Below, in pieces: positions 1 to 7,874 of a DNA stretch of 64,000 bases (positions are counted from its first letter, which is position 1; every line of letters begins with the position of its first letter). The stretch spans positions 1,488,001 to 1,552,000 of the forward strand of contig NZ_CP069526.1 in assembly GCF_016889705.1 (NCBI RefSeq), written 5' to 3'. The notes under the pieces are model-generated. The model did not search any database and was not told where the DNA came from. It saw nothing but the letters and a program-made list of their open reading frames with translations. Both the position numbers and the translations under genes were made by a program. The DNA is from Amycolatopsis sp. FDAARGOS 1241. Its GTDB lineage: Bacteria; Actinomycetota; Actinomycetes; Mycobacteriales; Pseudonocardiaceae.

Positions 1-168
1 CCCCGTTTGCAGTGCCCGCGACCACGGCGTGGCCAACCCCCACCTCGGCATGCCCAGGAGTTTCACACAGCGCGGGAGACCGCCGGGTCACCGAGATCCT
101 TTTGAGACAGCACGCTTTCCCACCGCAGCCGACCGGCGACGCGGTGTTGTGGAATCCCGGTGACCGGG
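1..168. other. Left edge, no gene recognised
   Basis: I see no coding region with a recognisable product here and no clear structural element. The sequence ACGCTTTC near position 112 matches the loop of three hairpins found later in the window, but it has no inverted arms here. The stretch lies downstream of the Fur gene that is read leftward. Confidence 0.4.
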
Positions 169-585
169 TCAGTGCGTGGCCGGGTGGGGGAGCCCGTCGG
201 GTGCGCAGTGGGAGCAGATGCCGGTGAGGATCGCTTCCTCCGTGGTGCAGACCGCGTCGAGGCGGCCGCAGTTGGTGCACAGCAGGTGGCCGTGCTCAGG
301 TCCAGTCAGTTCATAGCGCTGCGCGACGCCGACGGTGTCGAAACGGCGGACGAGCCCCGCCGCGACGCCGGTGGCGAGCACGTCGTGGATCGCGCGGGTC
401 GACGCGAACCGCAGGCGGTCGCGGACGTGGGGCAGCAGCTCGGCGACGGTCGTGTGCGGCTGCTCGGCGAGGGTTTCCAGCACTACCTGCCGGGCGGTGG
501 TCACGCGAAGGCCGGCCCGGCGGAGCCGCTCGCCGGCATCGATCGACGCCGGCCCCGGCTGAGGAAGAGTGGAAGTCGTGGGCAC
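169..585 (-). CDS. Fur-family metal/redox transcriptional regulator
   Basis: This 138-residue protein has the Fur layout: an N-terminal winged helix (about residues 15-80) and a C-terminal metal-binding half. The paired cysteines CTNC (around 103-106) and CSHC (around 123-126) would hold the structural zinc, and the histidine-containing stretch before CTNC is typical. The start is GTG at 585, preceded by AAAGGTGG. The gene is divergent from a second Fur gene, and a 19-base repeat with a TTGA-N5-TCAA core lies just upstream. It probably represses itself and responds to a metal or to peroxide. Fur, Zur, Nur and PerR cannot be told apart from this sequence alone. No catalase or metal transporter is visible nearby. 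Confidence 0.85.
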   Translation of the reverse strand: MPTTSTLPQPGPASIDAGERLRRAGLRVTTARQVVLETLAEQPHTTVAELLPHVRDRLRFASTRAIHDVLATGVAAGLVRRFDTVGVAQRYELTGPEHGHLLCTNCGRLDAVCTTEEAILTGICSHCAPDGLPHPATH

Positions 586-603
586 CCCACCTTTGTAGAC
601 CCT

Positions 604-622
604 AGAGTTGATGCAGTCAATT
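604..622. promoter_or_regulatory. Putative Fur box, copy 1
   Basis: The 19-mer AGAGTTGATGCAGTCAATT lies 19 bases upstream of the leftward Fur gene and is identical to the copy at 710-728. Its core is the dyad TTGA-N5-TCAA. Its position suggests that one or both Fur proteins repress the leftward gene here. Confidence 0.7.
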
Positions 623-706
623 GTCGGAAGAAGTCAACTGTGTGGTTCGCTTTCGCGAATCGGCAGGTGACCGGCGTTGTCGAGGTCCGACTGTGAGCTA
701 CTCCAC

Positions 707-733
707 CTCAGAGTTGATGCAGTCAATTCTGAG
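707..733. promoter_or_regulatory. Putative Fur box, copy 2 (extended palindrome)
   Basis: This copy of the 19-mer (710-728) sits inside a 27-base palindrome. It has 11-base arms, CTCAGAGTTGA and TCAATTCTGAG, with one mismatch and a 5-base centre. It ends 13 bases before the ATG of the rightward Fur gene, so binding would block its promoter. It is a better dyad than copy 1. Confidence 0.75.
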
Positions 734-746
734 GTACAGTTCCCGC

Positions 747-1169
747 ATGGACGCGTTCGGGGTGCGGTTGCGCCGGAAAGGCCTGCGCAACACGCCGCAG
801 CGGCGGGCGGTGCTCGCCGCCGTCGAGCGCTACCCGCACTCCACCGCGGCGGAAATCGCCGGCACCCTCGAGAGCGACGGCGCGGCCGGCGGCCTGTCCC
901 GGCAGGGCCTCTACAACGTGCTGGAAGACCTCGTCTCCGCCGACCTGCTGCGGTCCCTCGAACCCGCCGGTTCGCCCGCTCGCTTCGAGCCGCAGACCCA
1001 CGACAACCACCACCACCTCGTCTGCCGCACCTGCGGCGCAATCCAGGACGTGCCGTGCGCCGTCGGCGCCCCGCCCTGCCTCGACCCGGTGTCGGCACCG
1101 GGCTTCCGCGTCGACGCGGCCGAGGTGACGTGGTGGGGAACCTGCGACGCCTGCGCAGCGGCGGGCTGA
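747..1169 (+). CDS. Fur-family transcriptional regulator (FurA/PerR-like)
   Basis: This 140-residue protein begins at ATG 747, just after the palindromic operator; longer upstream in-frame starts would run through that operator. The winged-helix part contains the family sequence LRNTPQRRAVL near residue 15. The metal-binding half has the signature HDNHHHLVCRTCG (about 88-100) and CDAC near the end. The HHH cluster and the length resemble FurA/CatR/PerR regulators that control catalase in actinomycetes, but no katG follows here. It is paired head to head with another Fur paralog and probably regulates both promoters. Confidence 0.87.
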   Translation: MDAFGVRLRRKGLRNTPQRRAVLAAVERYPHSTAAEIAGTLESDGAAGGLSRQGLYNVLEDLVSADLLRSLEPAGSPARFEPQTHDNHHHLVCRTCGAIQDVPCAVGAPPCLDPVSAPGFRVDAAEVTWWGTCDACAAAG

Positions 1170-1185
1170 GTCAAGCCTGGCTGCC

Positions 1186-1553
1186 GCCGTTCCTGCCGGG
1201 TGCGTGAGTGGTGCCGCGGGGCGTCGAGGTGGTGCTGCGGTGTCTGGCTGTGGGTCGTGGCGGCAGTGTTGTTTGCGAGGTGTGCGGTGGCCGGCTGAGC
1301 CGGGCCGGGTTGTCGCCGTTGCCGCTGGGCGGCTGCGTGGGGCCCCCGTGCGCCGAGGTGGTGCCGCGGTGTGTCGCCGTGGGCTGCGCTGGCGGAAGTG
1401 TTGCCCTGCGAGGTGTGCGGTGGCCTGCTGAACGGGGCCAGACTGCGGCCGTTCCTGCGGGGTGCCCACGCGGCGGGGCGGTGTCTGGACGTGGGTCGTG
1501 CTGCCGTGCGGAATCGATGCCGGGAGAAGTGCCGGCGGTCGCTTGGCCGAAGC
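1186..1553. repeat. Degenerate ~130-base tandem repeat in a convergent intergenic region
   Basis: The 384 bases between the convergent Fur and GlxA-type genes hold no recognisable gene. They contain about two and a half diverged copies of a unit that starts GCCGTTCCTG. The copies begin at 1186, 1315 and 1448, a period of 129-133 bases. The segment GCGAGGTGTGCGGTGGCC recurs in the first two copies. The function is unknown; it may simply be a decaying local duplication. Confidence 0.6.
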
Positions 1554-2486
1554 TCAGTTTTCGCCGTCGCGTTGGGCCCGGAGGTGGCGCCGCAGCGTTT
1601 CGTCGCTGCCCAGGCCGCTGCGGCGGGCCGCGGCGGCGATCGTTTCGCCGCCCTCCACGAGGGCGATGGCGGCCTCGCGGCGGACCGCGGCGACGTAGGT
1701 GGCGGGCGTCTGGCCCGTGCCCTGTTTGAACAGCCGTGACAGGTGGCGCGTGCTGAGGCCGGCGCGCTGGGCCATGCTCGTGAGGCAGTGGTCGCCCGCG
1801 GGGTCGGCGGCGACCTCGTCGCACAGGTTTCGCACCACGTCGCGGCGGGGGCGCGGCGTGCGGGCCGGCACCGACAGCTGCGGCTGGGCCCCGCGGCGGC
1901 GCATGAACACGACGAGCTCGCGCGCGATCTCGTGCGCCAGGATGTCGCCGGCGTCTTCCTCCACGAGGGCGAGCGCGAGGTCGATGCCCGAGGTGACGCC
2001 GGCGGAGGTGAGCACGCGGCCGTCGCGCACGTAGATCGCTTCGGCGTCGACCTCGACGCTCGGGTAGCGGTCTTGCAGCGTGTCGGCGTGCCGCCAGTGC
2101 GTGGTGGCGCGGCGGCCGTCGAGCAGGCCCGCCGCGCCGAGCGCGAAGGCGCCCGCGCACACCGAGGTCACGCGCCGGGCGCCGCGGGCGAGGACCTGGA
2201 CCGCGGTGAGGAGCTCGGCGTCCGCGCCGGGCTTCACGAGGCACTCGCCGCCGGGGACGAGCAGCGTGTCGACGCCGTACACCTCCGCTGCGGCCCGCTC
2301 GACGCCGAGGCGCAGGCCGCTCGACGTGGTGATGTCGCGCCCGTCGGGCGAGCACACCATGACTTCGTAGCCGGTGCCCAGCTCGGCCGCGACGTCGAAC
2401 ACCTCCAGTGGGCCGGTCACGTCGAGCAGCCGGACGCCGTCGAACACCAGCACGGCGACCGGCACGGACCGGTGCGGAACACTCAT
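1554..2486 (-). CDS. GlxA/FtrA-type transcriptional regulator (DJ-1/PfpI + AraC domains)
   Basis: The 310 residues comprise an N-terminal DJ-1/PfpI-like domain (about 8-180) and a C-terminal AraC helix-turn-helix pair (about 215-300). The DJ-1 nucleophile elbow reads SVCAGAF. The paired helices lie around GLSTRHLSRLFKQGTG and the following segment. Such proteins sense small metabolites and activate catabolic genes. The gene is divergent from the nitrile hydratase operon, with about 117 bases between the starts, so it is a plausible regulator of that operon. Two more regulators of this architecture occur at 6.9 and 34.2 kb. Confidence 0.9.
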   Translation of the reverse strand: MSVPHRSVPVAVLVFDGVRLLDVTGPLEVFDVAAELGTGYEVMVCSPDGRDITTSSGLRLGVERAAAEVYGVDTLLVPGGECLVKPGADAELLTAVQVLARGARRVTSVCAGAFALGAAGLLDGRRATTHWRHADTLQDRYPSVEVDAEAIYVRDGRVLTSAGVTSGIDLALALVEEDAGDILAHEIARELVVFMRRRGAQPQLSVPARTPRPRRDVVRNLCDEVAADPAGDHCLTSMAQRAGLSTRHLSRLFKQGTGQTPATYVAAVRREAAIALVEGGETIAAAARRSGLGSDETLRRHLRAQRDGEN

Positions 2487-2603
2487 CCCGGGAATCTACG
2501 TCGGGAGCCCACCGGGAAGAAAGGGCTGGATGTGTGGGCCGCGTGTCCGGTTCCGAACCGCCGCCCGGTGTTAGCTTTTTTCCGGCGACGCAAGGTGGTG
2601 CGG

Positions 2604-3359
2604 ATGAAGCTCCAACACGGCCTCGGCGGTCTCGAAGGCCTCGAAAGTTTCCCACTGGTGTTCGACAAACGCGTTTTCGCACAGGACTGGGAGAAGCGGA
2701 TCTTCGGCATCCACACCGCGATGATGGGCCTGAGCTCGTCGCTGCGGGAGTCGGTGGCCGGCTACGACCTCGACGCGGTGCCGACGACCTTCCACACCAC
2801 GTGGACGTGGGCGCACCTGCGCTCGGGTGCCGAGGCGATGCACCCGTTCGAGTACTTCAAGTACCGCTACTACGAGAAGTGGCTCGGCGGCATCACCGCC
2901 TATCTCGTCGAGCAGGGCTACGTCACCGAAGCCGAGCTGGACGCCGCCACGAGCCGCTTCCGCGCCGAGCCTGCGGCGCCGCTGCCGGACGACGGCGACC
3001 CGGCCGTCGACGACCAGGTGCTCGACTACCTGCGCCGCGGCGATTCCCCGCGGCGCGGCCCGGCCGAGCCCGTGTTCGCCGTCGGCGACGACGTCGTGGT
3101 GCGCAACCCGCCGGCCACCGACCACACGCGGCTGCCCGGGTACCTGCGCGGGCACCGCGGCCGCGTGCAGCGGGTGTTCGAGGGCAACTACTCCTACTTC
3201 GTCTCGACCGGTGGCGACGGGCTGGGGGAGCCCATGCCCGTCTACGTCGTGCGGTTCGAACCCCAGGAGCTGTGGGGCGAAGAGACCGAGCGCAACGCCG
3301 GTCCGCTCTACGCCGAGCTCTACCAGGTCTACCTGTCCGAAGCGAAGGGAAGCCGATGA
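2604..3359 (+). CDS. nthB: Nitrile hydratase, beta subunit
   Basis: This 251-residue protein pairs with the alpha subunit to hydrate nitriles to amides in the cytoplasm. The N-terminus MKLQHGLGGLEGL, the segment DWEKRIFGIHTAMMG and the C-terminal SH3-like barrel (GDDVVVRNPP to PVYVVRFEP) are typical of the beta subunit. I chose ATG 2604 because AAGGTGG lies just upstream; the frame is open much further 5-prime, but without family similarity. The order beta-alpha-accessory with a 4-base overlap into alpha (3356-3359) is the arrangement usual for cobalt-type enzymes. No amidase gene follows, so the amide product must be used elsewhere. Confidence 0.93.
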   Translation: MKLQHGLGGLEGLESFPLVFDKRVFAQDWEKRIFGIHTAMMGLSSSLRESVAGYDLDAVPTTFHTTWTWAHLRSGAEAMHPFEYFKYRYYEKWLGGITAYLVEQGYVTEAELDAATSRFRAEPAAPLPDDGDPAVDDQVLDYLRRGDSPRRGPAEPVFAVGDDVVVRNPPATDHTRLPGYLRGHRGRVQRVFEGNYSYFVSTGGDGLGEPMPVYVVRFEPQELWGEETERNAGPLYAELYQVYLSEAKGSR

Positions 3360-3976
3360 GCGAGCTGTTCTCCTACCCCGCGGATCGCGAGGAGTCGAGC
3401 GCCGCGCGCGTGCGGGCGCTGGAAGGGCTGCTGATCGAAAAAGGCGTGCTCACCGGGTCCACTGTAGACAAGGTACTCGGCTACTTCGAATCGGAGATGA
3501 CGCCGCTCAACGGCAAGAAGATCGTCGCCCGCGCGTGGGTCGACCCGGAGTTCGCGCGGCTGCTGGCCGAGGACACCCCGCGGGCCATCGCGCAGCTGGA
3601 CCTGCCCGACGGCATGGCGGGCGCCGAAGGCGAGCACATCGCCGCCGTGCTGAACGAGCCCGGTGTGCACAACCTGGTGATCTGCTCGCTGTGCTCGTGC
3701 TTCCCGTGGCCGGTGCTGGGCCTGCCGCCGTACTGGTACAAGGACCCGGTCTTCCGCGCCCGCGCCGCGCGCGAGCCGCGGGTCGTGCTGGCCGAGCTGG
3801 GCCTGCCGCTGGACGACGACACCGAGGTGCGCGTCTGGGACTCCAGCGGGCACTCGCGGTGGTTCGTCGTGCCGTCGCGGCCGGAGGGCACCGAGGGCTG
3901 GAGCGAGGAGCAGCTCGCCCAGCTCGTGACGACCGAATCGATGATCGGCGTGGCCCTCGCGGGCCCGGCGGCGTGA
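3356..3976 (+). CDS. nthA: Nitrile hydratase, alpha subunit
   Basis: This catalytic subunit has 206 residues and carries the metal-binding claw C110-S-L-C113-S-C115. In the family the last two cysteines are oxidised to sulfenic/sulfinic forms. A serine at the second position (CSLCSC) is classically iron-type; cobalt enzymes have threonine (CTLCSC). The flanks (PWPVLGLPPYWYK, then GTEGWSEEQLAQLV and ESMIGV near the C-terminus) resemble cobalt-type proteins, and the downstream accessory gene also fits cobalt type. Metal identity is therefore uncertain. The start overlaps the beta stop (ATGA), implying translational coupling. Confidence 0.95.
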   Translation: MSELFSYPADREESSAARVRALEGLLIEKGVLTGSTVDKVLGYFESEMTPLNGKKIVARAWVDPEFARLLAEDTPRAIAQLDLPDGMAGAEGEHIAAVLNEPGVHNLVICSLCSCFPWPVLGLPPYWYKDPVFRARAAREPRVVLAELGLPLDDDTEVRVWDSSGHSRWFVVPSRPEGTEGWSEEQLAQLVTTESMIGVALAGPAA

Positions 3977-3986
3977 GGGGCGAGCT

Positions 3987-4319
3987 GTGGCGATCGACAT
4001 CACGGTCCTGGACTACGACGAGCAGGGGCACGTCAAGTTCCACTCGTCGTGCTCCACGGACCTCGGGCAGCCCGTGTTCGACGAGGAGTGGCAGCGGCGG
4101 GCGTTCGGCCTGGCCGTCGCGCTGTCGGAGTTCGGCCACTACGCGTGGGAGGACTTCCAGCGCGAACTCATCGCGTCGATCGGCTCGTGGCAGCAGGCGC
4201 CGGACGACGCGAAGGGCCGCTGGGAGTACTACGAGCACTGGGTCGCGGCGCTCGACACCGTCGTGCGCCGCCACGGCCTGCTCGAAGACGGGTATGTCAA
4301 CCCCGAGGACCGCGTCTGA
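3987..4319 (+). CDS. Nitrile hydratase accessory protein (P14K/NhlE-like)
   Basis: This 110-residue protein matches the small nitrile hydratase activator family, which is related to the N-terminal half of the beta subunit. The sequence FDEEWQRRAFGLAVALSEFG followed by WEDFQRELI, and WEYYEHWVAALD later, are its hallmarks. In cobalt-type systems such proteins carry the alpha subunit and help insert cobalt and oxidise the cysteines. The start is GTG 3987 with GAGGGG upstream, 10 bases after nthA. No P47K-type G3E GTPase, the usual partner of iron-type enzymes, is present nearby. Confidence 0.88.
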   Translation: MAIDITVLDYDEQGHVKFHSSCSTDLGQPVFDEEWQRRAFGLAVALSEFGHYAWEDFQRELIASIGSWQQAPDDAKGRWEYYEHWVAALDTVVRRHGLLEDGYVNPEDRV

Positions 4320-4385
4320 CGCCTTAGACTCCCTCCTCACCGGGCCGGCGGGGACCGCCCGGCGACGACGCGGAGGAGGCGGCGA

Positions 4386-4847
4386 GTGGTCAGCCGGGCC
4401 GAGAAGAACGAAACGAACCCCGACCTGGGAGTTCTCGCCGGACGGTTGCTGTTCGCCGTGCAGCACGAACTGTTCACGTCCTTGGCCGCGCAGGGCTTCG
4501 CGGACCTCCACCCACGCCACGGCGCCGTGCTCGCGTACCTCGACACGGATGGTGTGCGGGCGACCGAGCTGTCCCGGCTCAGCGGTCAGCACAAGCAGGT
4601 CATCGGGACGATGATCGACGAGCTGGAGTCCCTGGGGTACGTGCAGCGGCGCCCGGATCCGGCCGATCGGCGGGCGAAGCTGGTGTGTCCGACGGAGCGT
4701 GGGCTGGCGGAGATGCGGGCTGCGGCGCGGATCATGCAGGCGATGCAGGACCGGCACGCGCGGCGGTTGGGGCGTGATGTTTATGGGGAGTTCAAGAAGG
4801 TGCTGATGGATGTGGTCGAGCATCAGCGGAAGCGGGTGGAGAGTTGA
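4386..4847 (+). CDS. MarR-family transcriptional regulator
   Basis: The 153 residues form a winged-helix MarR protein. The recognition helix region is around ATELSRLSGQHKQVIGTMID, and the wing carries the conserved D-x-R element in DPADRRAKLV. The GTG start at 4386 follows GGAGGAGG. It lies 66 bases after the nitrile hydratase accessory gene on the same strand, so it may be the last gene of that operon and regulate it in response to a nitrile or amide. The ligand cannot be read from the sequence. Confidence 0.87.
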   Translation: MVSRAEKNETNPDLGVLAGRLLFAVQHELFTSLAAQGFADLHPRHGAVLAYLDTDGVRATELSRLSGQHKQVIGTMIDELESLGYVQRRPDPADRRAKLVCPTERGLAEMRAAARIMQAMQDRHARRLGRDVYGEFKKVLMDVVEHQRKRVES

Positions 4848-4968
4848 GGGTGGCTTTCTGGCCGGGCTGGGGTCTCGGGGCAGTTGGTGTGCTCGGGCGG
4901 CTCGTTGCGCTGGCGCGCAACGTTGCGCCCGGGCTGGTTGCGTAGGGCACCCCGATCGTTGATGGTCG

Positions 4969-5030
4969 CCGCGGTCTGGACCACGTGTCAAGGCGAGAAA
5001 GCGTACCTTGACACGTGGTCCAGACCGCGG
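4969..5030. terminator. 25-bp perfect palindrome between convergent genes (conserved-loop family, member 1)
   Basis: The arms 4969-4993 and 5006-5030 are perfectly complementary over 25 bases, with a 12-base loop at 4994-5005. Read on the minus strand the loop is TACGCTTTCTCG, and the inner arms are GTGTCAAGG/CCTTGACAC. The same loop core ACGCTTTC and the same inner arm occur in the hairpin at 24031-24084. The element lies between the converging MarR and DUF885 genes and would form a strong hairpin in either transcript. It has no U-tract. It is probably a bidirectional terminator or a dispersed palindromic repeat. Confidence 0.75.
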
Positions 5031-5060
5031 AGAAGGCGGGGATCGAGTGCTGGGCGGGGA

Positions 5061-5170
5061 CTGGGTGCGCTGGTGGGTTTTGTAGATCGGTGAGGCCAGG
5101 CTGGGTGTGTTGGTGGGCTTTGTAGGTTGGTGCCGGGGCTGGCTGCGTTGGTGGGCTTCGTAGGGCGGTG
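5061..5170. repeat. Three ~40-base degenerate tandem repeats
   Basis: The 360-base gap between the MarR and DUF885 genes contains the palindrome described separately and then three imperfect copies of a unit resembling CTGGGTGTGTTGGTGGGCTT plus TGTAGGTTGGTG. They start at 5061, 5101 and 5139. No reading frame here looks like a gene. Confidence 0.6.
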
Positions 5171-5207
5171 GCCGTAGTCGTTGCGCGGCCGTGGGTGTGG
5201 TGTGGGG

Positions 5208-6818
5208 TTAAGGGGTGCTGAGGGCGTCCTGGAGGGCGGCCAGGCCGACGGGGCCCACGGCTAGGGCGTCGTGGTGCCACTGACGTAGGGAGAAGTCCGG
5301 GTGGGAGGCGGCGGTGGCGCGTGCCTGGAGCCATGAGCGTTCGCCGAGTTTGTAGGCGATGGCCTGGCCCGGCCAGCCCAGGTAGCGGACGACTTCGGCG
5401 TGGACGCGGTGCTGGGCGGCGAGGCCGCGTTCGTGGAGGAAGCGGCAGGCTTTGTCGAAGTTCCAGCGGGAGCCGTCGGGCAGGGGCAGGTCGAGGTGGG
5501 CGCCGATGTCGATGACGACGCGGGCGGCGCGCATGGCGGAGCCCGCGAGCATGCCGAGGCGGGTGCCGCGGTCGGTGTACCAGCCGAGTTCGTCGGCGAG
5601 GCGCTCGGCGTAGAGGGCCCAGCCTTCGGCGTGGCCGCTGACGGAATGGACGCGCGCGAAGCGGCTCACCTGGTCGGCGGCGAGTTTGGCGGTGCCGATC
5701 TGCAGGTGGTGGCCCGGGACGCCCTCGTGGAACACCGTCGTCAGCTCCGACCAGACGGCGAAGCGGGTGCGGCCGCTGAGGGGCCACCAGGTGCGGCCCG
5801 GGCGGGAACCGTCTTCGCTGGGGCCGGTGTAGTACGGAGCGCCGGAACCGGAGCCGTGGGCGAGGGTGACGTCGATGACGCGCAGCGGCTCCGGGATGTC
5901 GAAGTGGGCGGCCGCGGCGTCCAGGGCGCGGTCGTGGGCGCCGCGCAGCCAGTCCACATAGGCCGGTTCACCGTCCACGAAGAACTCTTCGTCGAGGATG
6001 GCCATGGCTTCCAAGGCGGATACCCCGGGACGGATCGAAGCGGCTTCGGCGGCCAGTTCCTGTTCGATGCGCTCGAGTTCGGCCCAGCCCCACTCGTACG
6101 CCTCGCGGATGTCGAGGTCGGCGCCGAGGCTCAGCCGGGCGCCGGCGGCGTAGCGCTCATGGCCGACGCCTTCCACCTCCGTGGCGCGCGGGGCGTAGTC
6201 CGCACGGAGAAACCGGGCGAGATCGGTGTAGCCGCGGTCGGCGGCGTCGGCCGCGGAGCGCAGGTCGGTGGCGAGCGGGCCGTCGCCGTACTCGCGCACG
6301 AGCTTTTCGTGCGCGCCGGCGAAGCGCTCGGCTTGCCCGGCCGTCTCCAGCGCCTGGCGACGGGCCGCGACGAGGCCGCGGTCCAAACCGGTGCGCAGCG
6401 AGGTCTGCCACGCGGCCAGCATCGTCTCGATCCCGGCCAGCCGTACGGCGAGGATGTGCCAGTCGTCGTCGTTCTTGCGCGGCAGCATGTTCACGGTGTC
6501 GTGCAGGGAGGTCAGCACGCCGAACTGCGCCTTCACCGTGCGCAGCGGCTCGCCGAGGTCGTGCCACGCGAGCTGTGCCTCGAGCCGTTCCTTCAGGTGC
6601 GCGCCCGCGATCCGGTCCTCGGGGGACTCGGGTGCGAGCGTGGCCAGCGTCGCGAGTGTGCGGCGGGCCTGGTCGGCCCGCGCCTCGAAACCGTCGGGGG
6701 AGAAGTCGGTGAGCGCGGCCGGATCGGGGGTGGTGATCCCGCGCATGGTCGCCGTCACCGGATCCAGGGCGGCTTCGGCGGAAACGTGGTCGTCGGAGAG
6801 CTGGAAGATCGGCGTCAC
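5208..6818 (-). CDS. DUF885-family protein (putative zinc peptidase/hydrolase)
   Basis: This 536-residue protein belongs to the DUF885 family, predicted metal-dependent hydrolases related to gluzincin-like peptidases. The motif HEGVPGHHLQ (around residues 360-370) supplies the HExxxxH-type ligands. A second conserved stretch, GHAEGWALYAERLADELG, lies downstream, and its glutamate is the likely third ligand. The start is GTG at 6818; the frame is open further 5-prime, but that part overlaps the divergent regulator and has no family similarity. No signal peptide is seen, so it is probably cytoplasmic. The substrate is unknown; peptides or esters are guesses. Confidence 0.85.
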   Translation of the reverse strand: MTPIFQLSDDHVSAEAALDPVTATMRGITTPDPAALTDFSPDGFEARADQARRTLATLATLAPESPEDRIAGAHLKERLEAQLAWHDLGEPLRTVKAQFGVLTSLHDTVNMLPRKNDDDWHILAVRLAGIETMLAAWQTSLRTGLDRGLVAARRQALETAGQAERFAGAHEKLVREYGDGPLATDLRSAADAADRGYTDLARFLRADYAPRATEVEGVGHERYAAGARLSLGADLDIREAYEWGWAELERIEQELAAEAASIRPGVSALEAMAILDEEFFVDGEPAYVDWLRGAHDRALDAAAAHFDIPEPLRVIDVTLAHGSGSGAPYYTGPSEDGSRPGRTWWPLSGRTRFAVWSELTTVFHEGVPGHHLQIGTAKLAADQVSRFARVHSVSGHAEGWALYAERLADELGWYTDRGTRLGMLAGSAMRAARVVIDIGAHLDLPLPDGSRWNFDKACRFLHERGLAAQHRVHAEVVRYLGWPGQAIAYKLGERSWLQARATAASHPDFSLRQWHHDALAVGPVGLAALQDALSTP

Positions 6819-6932
6819 GGCGCCCACGCTATACCCGGCCCGGCGGCGTCGGCGTGAACTTCGATCGCCCGGCCGCGCGAACGGGACAAACCGCGCCGTG
6901 GCGAGAACACCGCTACCCGCTAGGATCCCGCC

Positions 6933-7874
6933 ATGCACACGGTGGTCGTCCTCGCGCTGGACAAGGTCGTGCCGTTCGACCTGGCCACACCCATCGAGGT
7001 GTTCAACCGCACCCGCCTGCCCGACGGCCGCGCCGGTTACCGCGTGCGCGTCTGCGGGCCGACGCCGGTCGTCGACGCCGGCGCGTTCACCATCAAGCCG
7101 CAGCACGGGCTCGAAGCCCTCGCCGAAGCGGACACGATCATCGTCCCCGGCCGCGACGAGGTCGGCGAAGTGCCGGTCGAGGTGATCGACGCCCTGCGTG
7201 CGGCCGCGGCCACCGGCACCCGCCTCGCGTCGATCTGCTCCGGTGCGTTCGTGCTGGCGGCAACGGGCCTGCTCGACGGGAAACGCGCCACCACGCACTG
7301 GGCCGCCGCGCCGCAGCTGGCCGCACTGCACCCGGAGGTCGAGGTGGACCCGGACGTGCTCTACGTCGACAACGGGAACATCCTCACCTCGGCCGGCGCC
7401 GCGGCGGGCCTCGACCTGTGCCTGCACCTCATCCGCCGCGACCACGGCTCCGCGGTCGCGGCCGATGCCGCGCGCCTATCGGTCATGCCGCTGGAACGCG
7501 AGGGCGGCCAGGCGCAGTTCATCGTCCACGACCAGCCGCCCACGCCGCGCGGTTCGGTGCTCGAGCCGCTGCTGAGGTGGCTCGAAGACAACTGCGCGAA
7601 GGACCTGACCCTCGACGACATCGCCGCCCACGCCGGCATGAGCAGCCGCACGCTCAACCGCCGCTTCCGCGAACAGACCGGCACCAGCCCGCTGCAGTGG
7701 CTGCTGCGCGCCCGCATCCGCCAGGCGCAGTACCTGCTGGAAGTCACCGACCACGGCATCGACCGCATCGCGGGCCAGGTCGGGTTCGGCTCGCCGACGT
7801 CGTTCCGCGACCGCTTCAAGCGCGTGGTCGGCACCAGCCCGCAGGCCTACCGCGGCAGCTTCGCGCGAAAGTGA
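6933..7874 (+). CDS. GlxA-type transcriptional regulator (DJ-1/PfpI + AraC domains)
   Basis: The 313 residues consist of a DJ-1/PfpI domain (about 2-175, nucleophile elbow ASICSGAF) and a C-terminal AraC domain (about 215-308). The AraC part includes GMSSRTLNRRFREQTGTSPL and the closing VGFGSPTSFRDRFKRVVGTSP. The gene is divergent from the DUF885 gene and ends one base before the stop of the convergent RclA-like gene. Its target could be either neighbour. It is a clear paralog in architecture of the regulators at 1.6 and 34.2 kb. Confidence 0.9.
   Translation: MHTVVVLALDKVVPFDLATPIEVFNRTRLPDGRAGYRVRVCGPTPVVDAGAFTIKPQHGLEALAEADTIIVPGRDEVGEVPVEVIDALRAAAATGTRLASICSGAFVLAATGLLDGKRATTHWAAAPQLAALHPEVEVDPDVLYVDNGNILTSAGAAAGLDLCLHLIRRDHGSAVAADAARLSVMPLEREGGQAQFIVHDQPPTPRGSVLEPLLRWLEDNCAKDLTLDDIAAHAGMSSRTLNRRFREQTGTSPLQWLLRARIRQAQYLLEVTDHGIDRIAGQVGFGSPTSFRDRFKRVVGTSPQAYRGSFARK

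Noticed and set aside
112..119. ACGCTTTC, the loop sequence of the palindrome family
   Set aside because: There are no complementary arms around it, so it is probably a chance match.
1171..2682. Minus-strand frame of 503 codons running through the repeat region and under the GlxA-type gene
   Set aside because: The GlxA-type reading is in another frame and has clear domains; this one is Arg/Pro-rich and has none.
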